From the NCBI GenBank assembly GCA_024114885.1, contig CP099421.1, forward strand, positions 248,001 through 312,000: 64,000 bases of DNA. Direction: 5' to 3'. Origin of the DNA: Septoria linicola. Lineage: Eukaryota > Ascomycota > Dothideomycetes > Mycosphaerellales > Mycosphaerellaceae. Under the pieces are notes generated by a model. That model did no database searches, was not told the DNA's origin, and was given only the letters and a program-made list of their open reading frames with translations. Shown here piece after piece: positions 21,503 to 32,543 of this stretch. Every line of letters starts with the position of its first letter. Position 1 is the first letter of the stretch. The position numbers and the translations under genes are program-made.

Positions 21503-22783
21503 ATGGCGAAATCAACACCACAACCATCCGAGGCGGCAGCCACGCCAGCTTCTTCAACTTCCACAATCACAAATACGCCGCGCATTACGAAGAGGGGATC
21601 TGAGGGCAGCAGAGGCAGGCGAGCCACAAGACAGAGGACCAGGATGTTGGCAGAGGCGAGCTCTAGTGGAGCACTGACCGATTTGGGCGAGCTGCGCTTC
21701 TACAGCGGCAAGGGCAAAGGGAGGCTGGTGGAAAGTGGCTATGAGGATGAGGACATGGTCGAGGATGTCAGCTCGTGGGAAGACGTCGAGCCGGAGGTGT
21801 GTCCTATCATCGACAAGGATACGAAGCCCTTCCCGATCATGGAGCTGCCAACGGAGATTCGACTCGAAATCTATCGTGCTTGTTTGACGCGACCCTACAA
21901 TATCTTGCTGTCGAAGAGGGAGCAACCGCCGCCAGTGAAGGAGGATGGGGAAGTGAACAGCAACGGATCAGGGACAGCCTTCCAACTCAGCTCGGACGAG
22001 GATGAACGTGGTGCAAATGTGTCTTCAAATCAGATTATCGCCCCTCGCAGGACCCTGTCTGGCATTCGAAGCGTCTCCACACGCAGCACTCGGCCAAGCC
22101 GTCCAGCGTCCAGTATGGCAACCTCTGCTTCCTCCAACTTCACTTCTGGCACCAGCACGGCTAGCGGCAGCATGAATGCAAACCCTCTCTTCCGATCTGC
22201 AGGCACATCACGTTCCGGACGACGCGTTGCTGTCGATTCGCGCAAGTATAGCGCCCAGCCTGAACCAGAGCGCAAACAGCAACAGGATCCGCTCATCACG
22301 AATGTGCTCCGCGCCAGTAAGGAGATCTACAAGGAAGCGCGGAGTGTGCTCTATAGTGAGAACCACTTTGTACTCGACCTCAATACCGCCATGCAGACCC
22401 TCGGTCATCTGCACCAGCGTTCCCGGCGTCAGATTAAGCACGTGGAGCTGGAGATTCCAACCTATAATGAGATTCTGGAACGCTTCCAGGAGACGGTACG
22501 CTTGAGCCTTCGCTATTGCTCTGGCCTAAAGAAATTCATCATCCATATGCCCTTCACTCTGCCCGGCGCTGATGGTAGTGGCACTACCGGAAACACGACC
22601 GTCTATGCGAATGGCTTCGACATCTTGCGTTGGTTGCCACAGGAGTGTGATATTATCATGGAGGGAAACATCTGCTCCGAGATTGAGTTGGTCGTCAACA
22701 AGCACTTGCACTTGGCCAAGACGCTCGACAAGGTACGTTACGAACAGTGTAAATTTCAGATGGCCTCGGTTTGCGCAGACTAG
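21503..22783 (+). CDS. F-box-like (LPxEIRxxIY) nuclear-type protein
   Basis: The gene starts at ATG 21503 and reads 426 aa without an intron. The N-terminal 45 residues are Ser/Thr-rich with a basic cluster (RGRRATRQRTR), a plausible nuclear signal. Residues 113-131 read IMELPTEIRLEIYRACLTR, the short F-box-like helix pair common in Dothideomycete proteins. After a Ser-rich linker (about 150-250) comes ITNVLRASKEIYKEARSVLYSENHF, the second hallmark of this family ('old colleagues plus wing' layout), and then a leucine-rich C-terminal region (HLHLAKTLDK). The likely role is a protein-interaction adaptor, possibly for an SCF ubiquitin ligase, though a canonical Skp1-binding F-box is not proven. 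The 3' end is uncertain: a possible donor at 22736 follows TLDK, and another frame stays open to a stop at 22846. Confidence 0.75.
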   Translation: MAKSTPQPSEAAATPASSTSTITNTPRITKRGSEGSRGRRATRQRTRMLAEASSSGALTDLGELRFYSGKGKGRLVESGYEDEDMVEDVSSWEDVEPEVCPIIDKDTKPFPIMELPTEIRLEIYRACLTRPYNILLSKREQPPPVKEDGEVNSNGSGTAFQLSSDEDERGANVSSNQIIAPRRTLSGIRSVSTRSTRPSRPASSMATSASSNFTSGTSTASGSMNANPLFRSAGTSRSGRRVAVDSRKYSAQPEPERKQQQDPLITNVLRASKEIYKEARSVLYSENHFVLDLNTAMQTLGHLHQRSRRQIKHVELEIPTYNEILERFQETVRLSLRYCSGLKKFIIHMPFTLPGADGSGTTGNTTVYANGFDILRWLPQECDIIMEGNICSEIELVVNKHLHLAKTLDKVRYEQCKFQMASVCAD

Positions 22784-24018
22784 ATGCAAGGCTCTATGAA
22801 GCATCAGTGAAGCAGCGCGAGCATTAGCTCTCTGGCGGAGCTTTCGGGAATGCCAAAGTTGGAAGGACTGGTGCGCTGTTTTTCAGATATATTCTTTGCT
22901 TTCTGCTGTTTGGTCAGCTCTTATGCTTACTCAACGAACAGCTAGCGTATGCCCGACGACAGCTCATATCGAACGAAACGAGCTCCTCCTCCGCGACCTG
23001 AGCACGATAAGAATCGAACTGACTGGCAACGACTACCATGCTACACACCTTCAAGGAATCACGAGTCCATTCTTCCGACCACAATGCTTGCTGCTGTCTA
23101 AGGTTCCGATTTCGACACAACTATGCAGGCAGCGATCTTCTGGGACAAGCAGAAACACGCGTCTTGGGTACTGTCATCATCAGTTGTGCTTGTGCATTAC
23201 GACGACTGGGGCGTGTGCCAATTGAACGACTGCATCAAGGCGGTATGCGTCTAATAGGCGAACGGCTGGCTTCTGTTGTGGGGCGCATCGTTCGATGTCG
23301 CTTCTCTTGCTTTGAACGAGATCACGGCCGCGAGACATGTGGACGATGGATCGGATACGACTCTTGTACGATGGAAAGCATACGTGGGAAAGCCCGGAAC
23401 TGTTGGACACGCTGTTGGCGTAGATGAATATAGACCTCTGAAGTTGCGAGGAATGGTCATGTAGTCTGAATGAGCTTCTGATCACGACTTTTTGTCCTTT
23501 TTCTTTGAGTAAACATTCCGCTTCGGAGTCGCGCGAACACGGCGAATCAGCGATGCATAGCTTGAATGGTCGGACCCTGCCGAGTGAGACATTGTGGGCA
23601 CAGCGAGGGTGTCAAATTGCACAACTATCTCGGCGTGCTTCTACGCTCAACGTCCAATTTGGCTTTTCAAGACGACAGCGCCACAAGTTCGACCTCTCAT
23701 TGATTCGGTATCCTGCATTCCCTCTGTACCGTCTGCACGACAGTGTCTTTCGCTTTGCAGAGAAGCCCACGAGTATGCTGATCCTCTGCTCAGGTCTTGA
23801 GGAGACCATGTCTGTTGTGATGCAGCATCATTGAAACGCTGAAGAAACTCACTGTGATAGAGCGGAGGTCAGCAGTGTTTCCAAAGCATTTCGAGTTGAT
23901 GGCGATGATGGTTCAAGCACACGATGAGGGCCGCTCTTTCGCGCGGAGATTGCTGCACTTACCGACTTGTGCCTGGATCTATCCTTACATCTTTCGGGTT
24001 ACTCGACAGCGGCTCGGT
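22784..24018. other. Convergent intergenic region, nothing recognised
   Basis: This is 1.2 kb between convergent genes. Several overlapping frames of 60-130 codons exist around 23040-23480 and 23505-23830. None carries a motif, and strand-symmetric open frames suggest low stop density rather than genes. Confidence 0.35.
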
Positions 24019-24949
24019 TCAACCCACTTTCTCGCTCTTCGAGCATCTTGCGCAATAATGCGTGAGCGTTGGTGCGGTCGCGCAAACGCATTTCGATTTG
24101 AGGCAGATGGCGCATGCGATCGTTTCGCTTGTAGCGAGGCCGCACACGTCGCAACTGGGCTTGGGATTCAATGCCCAGTGCCCTGAAGCTGTTGTTCCGT
24201 TGTCTGTGAGGCTCGATTCGTCTGGATTGAGCGAAACGAAGCTCGAAGCAAATTTCCTTGGCTTTGTGTATGTAGGGAAGTCACTCTTCGGAAGTGAATG
24301 CAGCGCCTTTTCAGACGCGTGAAGTGACTTCAGGAACCCAGGACAGGAAAATAGCTCCACGAGCGGTGCAGAGTCATCTTCATATCTGTCAAGACGCAGA
24401 ACAACATAGTCGGCGACAATTCTTTGGAGCACTTCATATCCCTCTGTAACCGCGAAGCACTCCTTCAGCGTGTCGGGCATTACGAGCATTGCCGATATCC
24501 GAGAGGCGCAAGCCATGAGGCCACAGATACGTTGCATTGCAGTGTTTTGCAAGAGTGGAACTAGGTATTTGTCGCCGAAGACCCATAGACGGAAACAGTC
24601 TACGAGCTGACTGTTATTTTCTCTCGTGATGTCGACGCCGTCCGCACATTTCGCGAACAGCAGCCGGCGCTGGTACAAGAGACAGAGAAACTGTTGGAAG
24701 ATGCCAGGCAGGTCTTCAGGTAACGTGATTGACTTCTGTTGATCTTCGAGGAAGCGATCGTCCTTGAGAGCATTGTCGAACCAAGCCACTTTGCGAATGA
24801 TGGCCTCGGGCACTTGGAAGGTCTGGATAGTGGCGCCGCTGCCAATGGTGACTGGGATTCTGGCGCTGTCGAGTTGCCTGTGTGTGGTCAGTCAAGTCGT
24901 TACCGCCTGCGCATTCGACTTACTCGAACCACTGCCGCACTGCCGCCAT
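24019..24949 (-). CDS. BTB/POZ-domain protein with Cys-rich C-terminal zinc-binding motif
   Basis: There are two exons, 24949-24924 (26 nt) and 24877-24019; the 46-nt intron has a TTGACTGAC branch region. The product is 294 aa. Residues 15-125 fit a fungal BTB domain: RIPVTIGSGATIQTFQVPEA, IIRKVAWFDNALKDDRFLED, ITLPEDLPGIFQQFLCLLY, and RLWVFGDKYLVPLLQNTAMQ, the usual 'younger BTB' helix pair. BTB domains dimerise and recruit Cul3 or chromatin factors. The tail (251-287) has eight cysteines in four pairs: CDVC, CAIC, CVC and CARC, the layout of a small zinc ribbon or treble clef. That tail is unusual for the short fungal BTB family. The tiny first exon is supported because it joins in frame to GSGATIQTFQ, which completes the BTB beta-strand. 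Confidence 0.8.
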
Positions 24950-25158
24950 CCCCGCGGTGTGTGCAGGTGGAAGTCCGCCCAGAAGTCGCGAGGTTGAGGT
25001 TGAAGTCGCGGGAGGCGATTAAGTTCAAGGTTGATGGAGAAATGATTGAACGCCAAGACTGCCCTGCGCGTGTGAAGTTTACCGCGTCGTTTGTTTGCTC
25101 TGTCGTGCAGGTCTGCTCCATCGCCTGGTATTTCACGGTGCATTCAGACGCCCCTCAT

Positions 25159-26723
25159 TTACAAATGCCTCATCCTCCGCTCTTCCTGCATGCGCTTCTC
25201 GACCAGCTCCACCACCTCTTTGTCGTACACATCTTCTGGCGACTTGCCTTCCTTCATCACCAACTGCTCGTGCTTCACCATCTCATCCTTCGTCATGCAG
25301 ACAAGATCTTCAAGCTTCAGCACATCAGACTTCTGGCCAGGCGTCCTTGTGTCAATCCAGTCGCCTTCTGGCCTTCGCCACCTGATCAATGCCAATCTGG
25401 CAGCAAGTCCGGAGATAGCACTTCGGCCATGGTAGACCTCTTCGACCAGATATCCAACATCATCCGCAACGACTGGTAGCCGCAAGCCCAGTGGATCGAG
25501 TCCCTGATGTCTTGCGATCTTCTCCTCCATTCCTTGTACCTGCCCAAGAATGCCCTCATACATCTTCTCTCGCAATTTGTTCGGTAGGTAATCGTGAGGA
25601 TAATCCGCGATCTCCAGCATGACGTGATTTGCAACGCAGAGGCCGAACATAGCGGGCATCGTGCCTAGTACAGGCAGGATTCGTACACGAAAGTCTGGCA
25701 GCACACCAAGCTCTCCTACTGAGCCTTTCTGGAACTCGTCCTCAGGGAGTGGTAATAATTGTGCCTTTCCAGGACCAGTTTTCTCCGACGAGAACACGAC
25801 TGGGATGCCGTCCTTCACGCCACGCTTTCGAAGCTTCCGTCTTGTGCTGCCGGCCAAAGCATCGTCTGTTGATGCGGAGATATCGCCAATGAATATTCTG
25901 GTCGGATCTGACTTACATCCGGCGCCCATAGAGGATATGACTGGCAGGCCATTAGTTTTGCAATAGTGCAGGAGAGCCACCTTTGAGTCGATGTTGTCAA
26001 TCGCATCAATCACATATGTAGGCGTCTGACCATCCTCCCAAGGAGCTAGTTGCGCCGCTGCGACTTTCTCGCTAAACAGCTCATTCCTGCATTCGAAGTG
26101 CGTCCAGGGTACGATCTGCTCCAGCCGCCTCTGCAAGCACTTGACCTTAGGAGTGCCTACATCGGCGAGAGTGGCTACAGCATGACGATTGAGCGAACTC
26201 AGTGTCACTTGGTCGAAGTCGATCAATCGTAGTCTGCCACAACCAGACCGAGCCAGAGCGGCTGCAGCGTGCGAGCCAACACCGCCACATCCCACCACAA
26301 CCACGAATGCTTTACGGAGCTTCTTGAGGCCATCGTCTGTCAGAAAGACGCGATTCCGGGCCAATTGCTCCAGAATCAGGTCTTCATCATAGTCTCCCAG
26401 TCGTGCTCTACGAGCCAGCGCCGCACTTCTTTCATCATCTCTGTTTTCGTGGCTCTGTTCTTGCTCAGCACCGCCAATGTTGTTGATCTAACTTCGCGTC
26501 AGTCAGTATTCGGCGTTCCTTACTACACATTCGAGCATACCCTGCCAACCTCATGCGGTGACTTCAGATCAGGTATTGTGTCTTTGAGGTCATGTACATC
26601 ATAGCGTCTCTTTGCTTCTTGCAGACCTATCACAGCACTTGCAGCGAGGGCTCCAGATAACACTGCTGTCACGCCAAGCTGCACGCGATGCGATCCAGCT
26701 ATGTCTGATAGCCATGATGACAT
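25159..26723 (-). CDS. tRNA threonylcarbamoyladenosine dehydratase (TcdA/Tcd1-like E1-type ATPase)
   Basis: There are two exons, 26723-26541 and 26487-25159, with a 53-nt intron, giving 503 aa. The enzyme adenylates and cyclises t6A at position 37 of ANN-decoding tRNAs to ct6A; the yeast homologues Tcd1/Tcd2 sit on the mitochondrial outer membrane. The sequence shows an N-terminal membrane segment (about 17-34, GVTAVLSGALAASAVIGL) and a Rossmann ATP loop VVVVGCGGVGSHAAAALARSG. It then has RLIDFDQVTLSSLNRHAVA (E1-like), DAIDNIDSKVALL, and SSMGAGCKSDPTRI with the conserved cysteine region. The C-terminal extension of about 130 residues has a long charged helix ending in EKRMQEERRMRHL. The only ATG in frame upstream of the intron is at 26723. 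It shares a 284-bp divergent promoter with the lectin gene. Confidence 0.93.
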
Positions 26724-27007
26724 GCTGGTGCCGATGGGCAGGAATGCGATGATCGACAAGTGCAGTGAAGATGGAGTGGCTACTATTCTTGCGATCAAAG
26801 TTCCGCGATCTCTTGGCAGCTTCTAAACCCTGCATATGGCATGTTGCTGCCAGGTGTTGCAAGCCCGCGTCTGCCAATGCTCTCCTAACCACGCACACGA
26901 CCACTTCGACTTTCCTGCTTGTTTTCCTTTTCTCGAGCTGAGGCTCATTGGTGCTGAGAGATTCCGCACATTCAGCGCAGGATCTGCTAGCGAGATAGCC
27001 GCCCAAC
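26724..27007. promoter_or_regulatory. Short bidirectional promoter, Tcd-like / L-type lectin
   Basis: The 284 bp between two divergent ATGs must contain both promoters and 5' UTRs. No consensus operator was identified. Confidence 0.5.
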
Positions 27008-28046
27008 ATGGCAATCCACACATTCTCACAAGTGGCCTCCGTACTGCTGGCAGCATGGACTGGTCTTACTATGGCGCTGAACCCGGACGATCCGTCGGAC
27101 ATCAAGTCTATACCGCTGCGGACGCATAGCTTGCAGACGGTGCGAATAGATAGATGTCCTTGTCTGGACTTATTTTTAGCTAACTTATCACTTTCAGCCA
27201 TATCTCGACTCCGACATGCAATCTCGATGGTGGGACTTTGGTGGGAGCACTGTGATTCGCGCTGATCAGTACATTCGCCTGACAGCGAACCAACCTTCGC
27301 AAGCCGGCTGGATATACAGCCGTGTACCCTTGACAGCCTCGAACTGGGAGATCGAGCTCGATTTCATGATTCACGGCACTGGGAGCCTGTTCGGAGACGG
27401 AATGGCAATGTGGATTACGAAAGAGCGCGCAGAGATGGGAACAGTATTTGCAATGAAGGATCGCTTCGAGGGTCTCGGCATTTTCTTTGACACTTACAAG
27501 AACAACCGCCCGGGTGTGGTGTTTCCTTACGTGATGGCTATGCTGGGAGATGGACAGACATCATACGATCAGCAGAATGACGGAAAGGCGAACGAGCTGG
27601 CAGGATGCTCAGCGAGAGGGCTAAGAAATCCGGACTTCCCAACGAGAGCGAAGATCACATACTTCCAGGACAAGAGCTTGAGGGTGGATCTGATGTACAA
27701 GAAGGAGGGCGAGTGGACCAAGTGCTTCGAGGTTGAGGGCGTAAAGCTACCGACCGTGACATACCTGGGCTTCAGCTCTGAGACTGGAGAGCTGTCGGAC
27801 AACCACGATATTATGAAGGTGGAGACGAAGAACCTGTACTCGCCCACAGGTCAGGTGAAGTCTTCCGCAGGCAGCAAGGATTCCAGCCGCAGCAAGAAGA
27901 GCAAGTCTTCCTCGCAAGGACCTCGCAGCACGGAGTCAGGAGGCTGGGGCTGGTTCTTCGTCAAGTTCCTGATATTCGGCGTTGTTGTGGCTGGAGGCTA
28001 CATTGGCTTTACAGTCTACCGTGCCAAGCAGCGAGACAGGTTTTGA
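27008..28046 (+). CDS. L-type (legume-like) lectin of the early secretory pathway
   Basis: There are two exons, 27008-27139 and 27198-28046, with a 58-nt intron, giving 326 aa. It is a cargo receptor type I membrane protein of the ERGIC-53/VIP36/Emp47 family, binding mannose-rich glycoproteins between ER and Golgi. It has a signal peptide (about 1-23) and a lectin domain from about 36 to 235: SRWWDFGGSTVIRADQYIRL, then GWIYSRVPLTASNWEIELDF, GDGMAMWIT, and GLGIFFDTYKNN with the calcium/sugar-site Asp and Asn; the C-terminal beta-strands follow. A Ser/Lys-rich stalk (about 243-290) leads to a single membrane helix (about 295-317, FVKFLIFGVVVAGGYIGF) and a short basic tail YRAKQRDRF that could act as a retrieval or export signal. 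Compared with ERGIC-53, no long coiled coil is present, so it is closer to VIP36 or fungal Uip5-like forms. Confidence 0.92.
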
Positions 28047-28279
28047 GGCAGAAAGCCATCGATTCCGAATTTTAGATGAGGTGTATTCAGCGAGCGTATG
28101 TAGTATCCGAAAAAGCATAGTGTCTATGAACATATCTACCAATTGCCATGCCTCAACTCTTCGCGTGGGAATCGTCCTCAGATCAGCTCTCAATAATGTA
28201 CCATCAATGGCAACCAGGTCCATGACAGACCGGCTGCCGTCATATTTGGCTTATTGTCATTCAAACAATCATCAGCAGA

Positions 28280-28465
28280 CTAGAATTCCCACACCTCACC
28301 CTCGACCACCTCGTCCCCTCTGTGCGTCCTTGCTGAGCGTGCAGTGATGCGACCCGAGCCGAACGGAGCAAGTGTCCTACGATTGAAAACTATCTTGTTG
28401 TGCTTGATCTCATCGCAAAGACGCCCTGCCCGCTCCTGTGAAGGAGCAAAGTCGAGCGGGTCCAT
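28280..28465 (-). CDS. Possible small conserved ORF (61 aa)
   Basis: ATG at 28465 opens a 61-codon frame whose composition is more protein-like than its surroundings (charged, with LCDEIKHNKIVFNRRTLAPF and an acidic end GDEVVEGEVWEF). No family is recognised. In-frame stops occur upstream, so a larger gene would need a short upstream intron, which I could not place with confidence. It could be an antisense coincidence in the 3' flank of the lectin gene. Confidence 0.3.
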   Translation of the reverse strand: MDPLDFAPSQERAGRLCDEIKHNKIVFNRRTLAPFGSGRITARSARTHRGDEVVEGEVWEF

Positions 28466-29786
28466 TGCTTGACCGGACGTTTGTCGGTCACCGGTACACC
28501 ATAAGTGCTAACACGTTCTGCAAGGTCGTTCAGTGCTTCTCAGCTCAGCAGAGATTGGTGGGGTGCAAGGGGTTGTGTGGTGAGGGAGGTGAAGTTTTGT
28601 CGAAGATCGAACAAGCGAGAGACAACATCCTAGGATTTCTGTTCTGACTCAGCCATCGATGATCCCGCGCGTGGGAAAGAGCAGCAAAAGCACAGGCATC
28701 CGTGAAGATGTTCCTGTGCCTTTGTCTTTTCTTCCTCGGCAAGCAAGTTGCGGCTACGTGCAGAGATCACGGTTCTGTAAGCTCGGTGATTGGTTTCCTT
28801 CATCGGGTGTTGCTGCAGTATCATTAGCTGTGTTACGTGAAGCAGGTTTTTGCGCGTATGCACACCTCGCTGTTCGTGCTTCACTTCATGTATGTGGTGA
28901 GGTGAAGCAACGTGAAAAGGTGCAGCTGCAGGACAATTTCGGCTAGCTGGGCCGAGAATTCTGACAGGGATTACGCGAGACTGACGCGAGGCAGCTACGA
29001 CCACTACGACCACACTTTCACTCTTCTTTTGACGTTCACTTCTTGCAGTACGTACGGCTACTGGACTATATATGATGTGGACTTGGAGGAAGGTCATCGG
29101 TACGCAGGTGCGCGGATATGCTGCTCGGCAGACCCTCAATCTTCCCGTGCCTAGACGATGCGATGACTTCTCGATAAGCCATCCAGACTTTCAGGACGCC
29201 TCATCAACACTACCAATGGCTCACAAGGCCGTGGGACTGACCCATCTGCGCCCTGAATATCGATACATGCCGCAATTCTCCATTGCCGACAGAGTTCGGT
29301 AGAACAATAGCGCCATCCGCAGACAATCTACTAGGCATCTCCCGGCCACTGTCAGTGCTTCCTTCATTCAATGCTACAAATAAGCCTAGAGGATCCCACT
29401 GATTGGACCCGAATATATCTGCTGTATAATTGGGCCATCGCAAGGCCCCAAGTGGTAGCTCAGCGGTGCTTCGGGAACATGTTCAGCCAACGGTGCGCCG
29501 CTCGAGCACATGAACATCGAATGTTGAGGAACTGATCCGTGCGAGTATGCCAATACAAGCGGCTCACTGGTGGGTTCACATCTGAAAATCGAAAAGTGAT
29601 CAATTCTGCCTCACTTCGGACGACTAGAATCGAGGGAATGGACTGCACCGACTTGCTCCCGCTCACTTTCGCAGATTGTGGGCCAATAAGTTCAGAGGTG
29701 CGCTCCTGATCCTCTTCTGGTTTCCTCATCCTTACATCAACCTCGAAGATCAATTCGACTCTTGCATAGAAGGGCTATCAAACAAC
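28466..29786. other. Intergenic region upstream of the MYND gene
   Basis: This 1.3-kb stretch has only short frames. A 169-codon minus-strand frame at 29139-28630 has no motif. The segment directly upstream of 29787 should contain the MYND gene promoter. Nothing else is supported. Confidence 0.35.
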
Positions 29787-30581
29787 ATGAGTACACACAA
29801 TACAGGCTGCGGCAGTTGCGCCGAGGCCGCCACTCTGGCCTGTGTCGGCTGCCACGACATCAGGTACTGTGGAAAGGAATGTCAGCAGAAGGACTGGTGA
29901 GGCCATGCCAGACGGAGCATATTCTGGCCCATATACTGATATAAGACCAGGAACAACCACAAGCATCTCTGCTCCACATTCAAGGACTTCCGGAGTCGGC
30001 CATCGCCACTCTATCGGCGGGCCATTCTTCTGGGCGCATCCCAAAATAGCAAGCCAGAGTTCGTATGGGTCAAGGTTGAGAAGGAAGATGTGGACGAAGA
30101 CGGCGAAGCTGACTACGAAGTGGGATTCGACGAAGAGTACGAAGTGAACATAGGCGAGTCCGAAGGAGCGATGGAAGTGCCTCTGATGGAGACATTTCTC
30201 CGACTCGAGGGATCGCATGGGTGCCCACTGGTCAAACCCATCACCATAGTGCTTAGAAAATTAGGCAAAGGGCAGCTGCTCGATCATGTCATCCATGTTT
30301 GGTACCGCGAGGACTTCAGTGCAGTTGGGTCGCAATTTAACGAGTGCTTCCAAAAATTGACTCCGGGAAACATGGAGGAGTACTGGCGTGGACCTCTGCT
30401 TTTCGTCGGCACAAGCAAGGTCCAGGAGCCGAGACTGGTCAAGGACTTGGACACGGCTGATCTGTCAATCGCCTTCAAAGGTCTCCTGTACTACCAGCAA
30501 GTGCTGCAGGTGAATCGAGCATTCAACAATGGAGTCTGGAACCCATCTCTTGCTGCAATTTTGGCGTCCAAGACCATCTGA
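29787..30581 (+). CDS. MYND-type zinc-finger protein
   Basis: There are two exons, 29787-29896 and 29951-30581. The 54-nt intron falls inside the MYND finger and its removal rebuilds it. The product is 246 aa. The MYND domain occupies residues 8-44: CGSC, CVGC, YCGKEC, then NNHKHLC, which gives Cys8/11/19/22/28/32, His40 and Cys44, the full zinc ligand set for two ions. MYND fingers mediate protein-protein contacts, often with proline-rich partners in transcriptional repression. The remaining about 200 residues match the unnamed region that follows N-terminal MYND fingers in many fungal proteins (FKDFRSRPSPLYRRAILL; acidic GFDEEYEVNIGE; a C-terminal AFNNGVWNPSLAAILASKTI). No SET domain is present. 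Function is otherwise unknown. Confidence 0.85.
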
Positions 30582-31627
30582 GTAGTTGAACGATCCTGCA
30601 GTCTTCGCGGTAGGACACAGTGCTGGGGTGAATATTGGTAATCTGGTGCAAGCTTGCTCCAGGTCATTGGATTGACCTGCGGATACTTGAAGCTGAGCAG
30701 AGGAGGCGAATAATGCCATGACTTGATCAGCTCGTCTTCAGCGGGTGGAACGAGCTATTGTCTGGGGGATGACGGCAGCATCGACTACAGCGCCATAAGC
30801 AATGCATTAGTGGAGCGTTAGGGATGACTCCAGGAAAAGTATGCATTCAGCCTATGAGGCTTAGGTCTTGGACTTTGCAGAGTGTAGTAATGCAGACGTC
30901 CGCGATAAAAACCAAGCTTTACCTGCTACTTCACAGCATCACAACCAAAGCATCTGGCAGCTCCGAGATGCTGAGGTTCTCGGACCGACAGTCGCCGAAA
31001 GCAAGTGAATGGTAGCCCTCTGCTTACCTTGAGTAGCACCGCTCTCGCAAATCAGGACCACACTGTACAGCTCGGTAGGAGTTGACGCATCAGACCAGAA
31101 TCACGGACGGAGGAAGATCCAAAACACCGAGTAGAACACGATGTAGGAGATTTGATCGACGGCTCGACCTACGTCAAATGTATCTATTCTTGGAGTTTAT
31201 CCGGCTACCGGAACAGACCCTAGTCCCGTATGCTTCGTGATCCTTGGTGTTTTTACGAGACGTTACACTGCACTTCTCGGATCTTGAGTCTCTAGTGCTC
31301 GCACACGCTGCGAAGTAGAGCTGCGCTACCGCAGATCACTACTGTAGTGTTGCCACTCCATTCGTGTTACGGCATTGCACGGCCTTGTCGGACCGCAATG
31401 ACGGACGAAATACGATTCAAATGGCATGAGAATAGAATGCAGTGACGTTTCGGTCCACATTGTAATGAGTCCAATATCATACTTATAGACACAGCTCTCG
31501 CAGTTCTTGTAACAATCATCCACTCATCAGACCCGACAAAGCAGTTCACAACATATCAAGACCAAACAAGTTCCAAGACCTACACCAAGCCATCCGAACT
31601 CATCCAAACACCCTCAACACCACCACC
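30582..31627. promoter_or_regulatory. Upstream region of the AA1-like gene
   Basis: This is 1.05 kb with no recognisable gene. The final about 130 bp before 31628 is CA-rich, typical of fungal leader sequences (ACACCCTCAACACCACCACC just before the ATG), and a TATAGA element lies near 31486. Confidence 0.4.
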
Positions 31628-32113
31628 ATGAAGTTCTCCCTCGCAGCTGTGGCTTCCACCCTCATGGCCACAGCTCTCGCAGCCCCAACCACATCCGCCG
31701 CCGACGACGGTTCCACATCCTACCAAATCAAAGACTTCACCCTCCGCAAGCTCAACGGCAAAGACATCAGCACCATGTCCTTCCGCATCCTCGCCACCAA
31801 CGGCGGCACGCTCGACTTCGAATGCGTACCCTACGACCCCGTCACGAACGGCGCGACGGAGAACTTCCAAGGCGATCACGTCTACTCTTGTGGAGAGAAC
31901 ACCTTCTTCAGCTTCAACTACATTCCTAAGCACGATACGCAGACGAACGAGCTGTATTTGTGGCAGAATGTGAGCGACACAGTGACGCTTGGAGGGTCAG
32001 CTTTCTTGGATGATCCGATTTGCAGAGCAGGAGGTGCGGGTGTGGATGATTTGGTCTGCAAGGTGCCGGAGCAGGTTCACTTTGTGATTCCTATGAGGAA
32101 TCTTTTGGCTTAG
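31628..32113 (+). CDS. AA1-like (Alt a 1-type) small secreted protein
   Basis: This is a single exon of 161 aa with a strong leader context before ATG 31628. Residues 1-18 are a classical signal peptide. The mature protein matches the AA1-like beta-barrel family: YQIKDFTLRKL, SFRILATNGGTLDFEC, YSCGENTFFSFNY and LYLWQNVSDTVTLGGSAF. It has the four conserved cysteines (66, 88, 132, 144) and one N-glycosylation sequon (NVS at 114). Members are abundant secreted proteins of Dothideomycetes, several of which are allergens or elicitors of plant responses; whether this one has such a role is not shown by the sequence. A second, damaged copy lies 10 kb downstream on the opposite strand (42187-42640). 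Codon usage is strongly C-ending at the 5' half, suggesting high expression. Confidence 0.88.
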   Translation: MKFSLAAVASTLMATALAAPTTSAADDGSTSYQIKDFTLRKLNGKDISTMSFRILATNGGTLDFECVPYDPVTNGATENFQGDHVYSCGENTFFSFNYIPKHDTQTNELYLWQNVSDTVTLGGSAFLDDPICRAGGAGVDDLVCKVPEQVHFVIPMRNLLA

Positions 32114-32543
32114 ATTGATAAGGAAAATTTGTGAACTTATCACGGCAGAAATCGCATAGAGACAGATCGAGGTGTACTATAGCAGCAACAATATGCTCGT
32201 GTTAAGGAACGCTTTGATCCACAATTAGAACATTCGCTCCCTTTGAAATGTGTAAGCCGAGTCCTACTGTGTGTCCCACGATCACAGAGCGTCACTCGGC
32301 GCTGAATGTCTGAGAGAGCATTGCCGCAAACGGCACTGGGCGCTTTCCACGTACGGGCTGCCACCCGTTCTTGTACGTTGACTGCTGATCGCCTTAGAGA
32401 GAACGCTGCTGACTCCAGTGATTTCTTCTTGTTGGCGATGTCAATATCGCAAATTATCTGCAGAAGTGCCGGGTACAATCTCAGCGGTAGGCTGAGCCTA
32501 TGGGCTATCCGCAGCTGATCGACGAGCCGCATCCCATCTCTTG
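32114..32543. other. Convergent spacer
   Basis: This is 430 bp between the AA1-like gene and the minus-strand transcription-factor-domain gene. No coding feature is supported. Confidence 0.4.

Noticed and set aside
23040..23480. Several overlapping frames on both strands between convergent genes
   Set aside because: No consistent frame, motif or splice pattern. They are more likely low stop density.
26724..26798. 25-residue N-terminal extension of the tRNA dehydratase
   Set aside because: It begins at TTG, not ATG. The first true ATG is 26723 with A at -3 and gives the expected membrane-anchor start.
29440..29500. tRNA-like words (GTGGTAGCTCAGCGGTG)
   Set aside because: They resemble a tRNA D-arm/A-box, but there is no matching anticodon arm, T-arm B-box or acceptor stem nearby.
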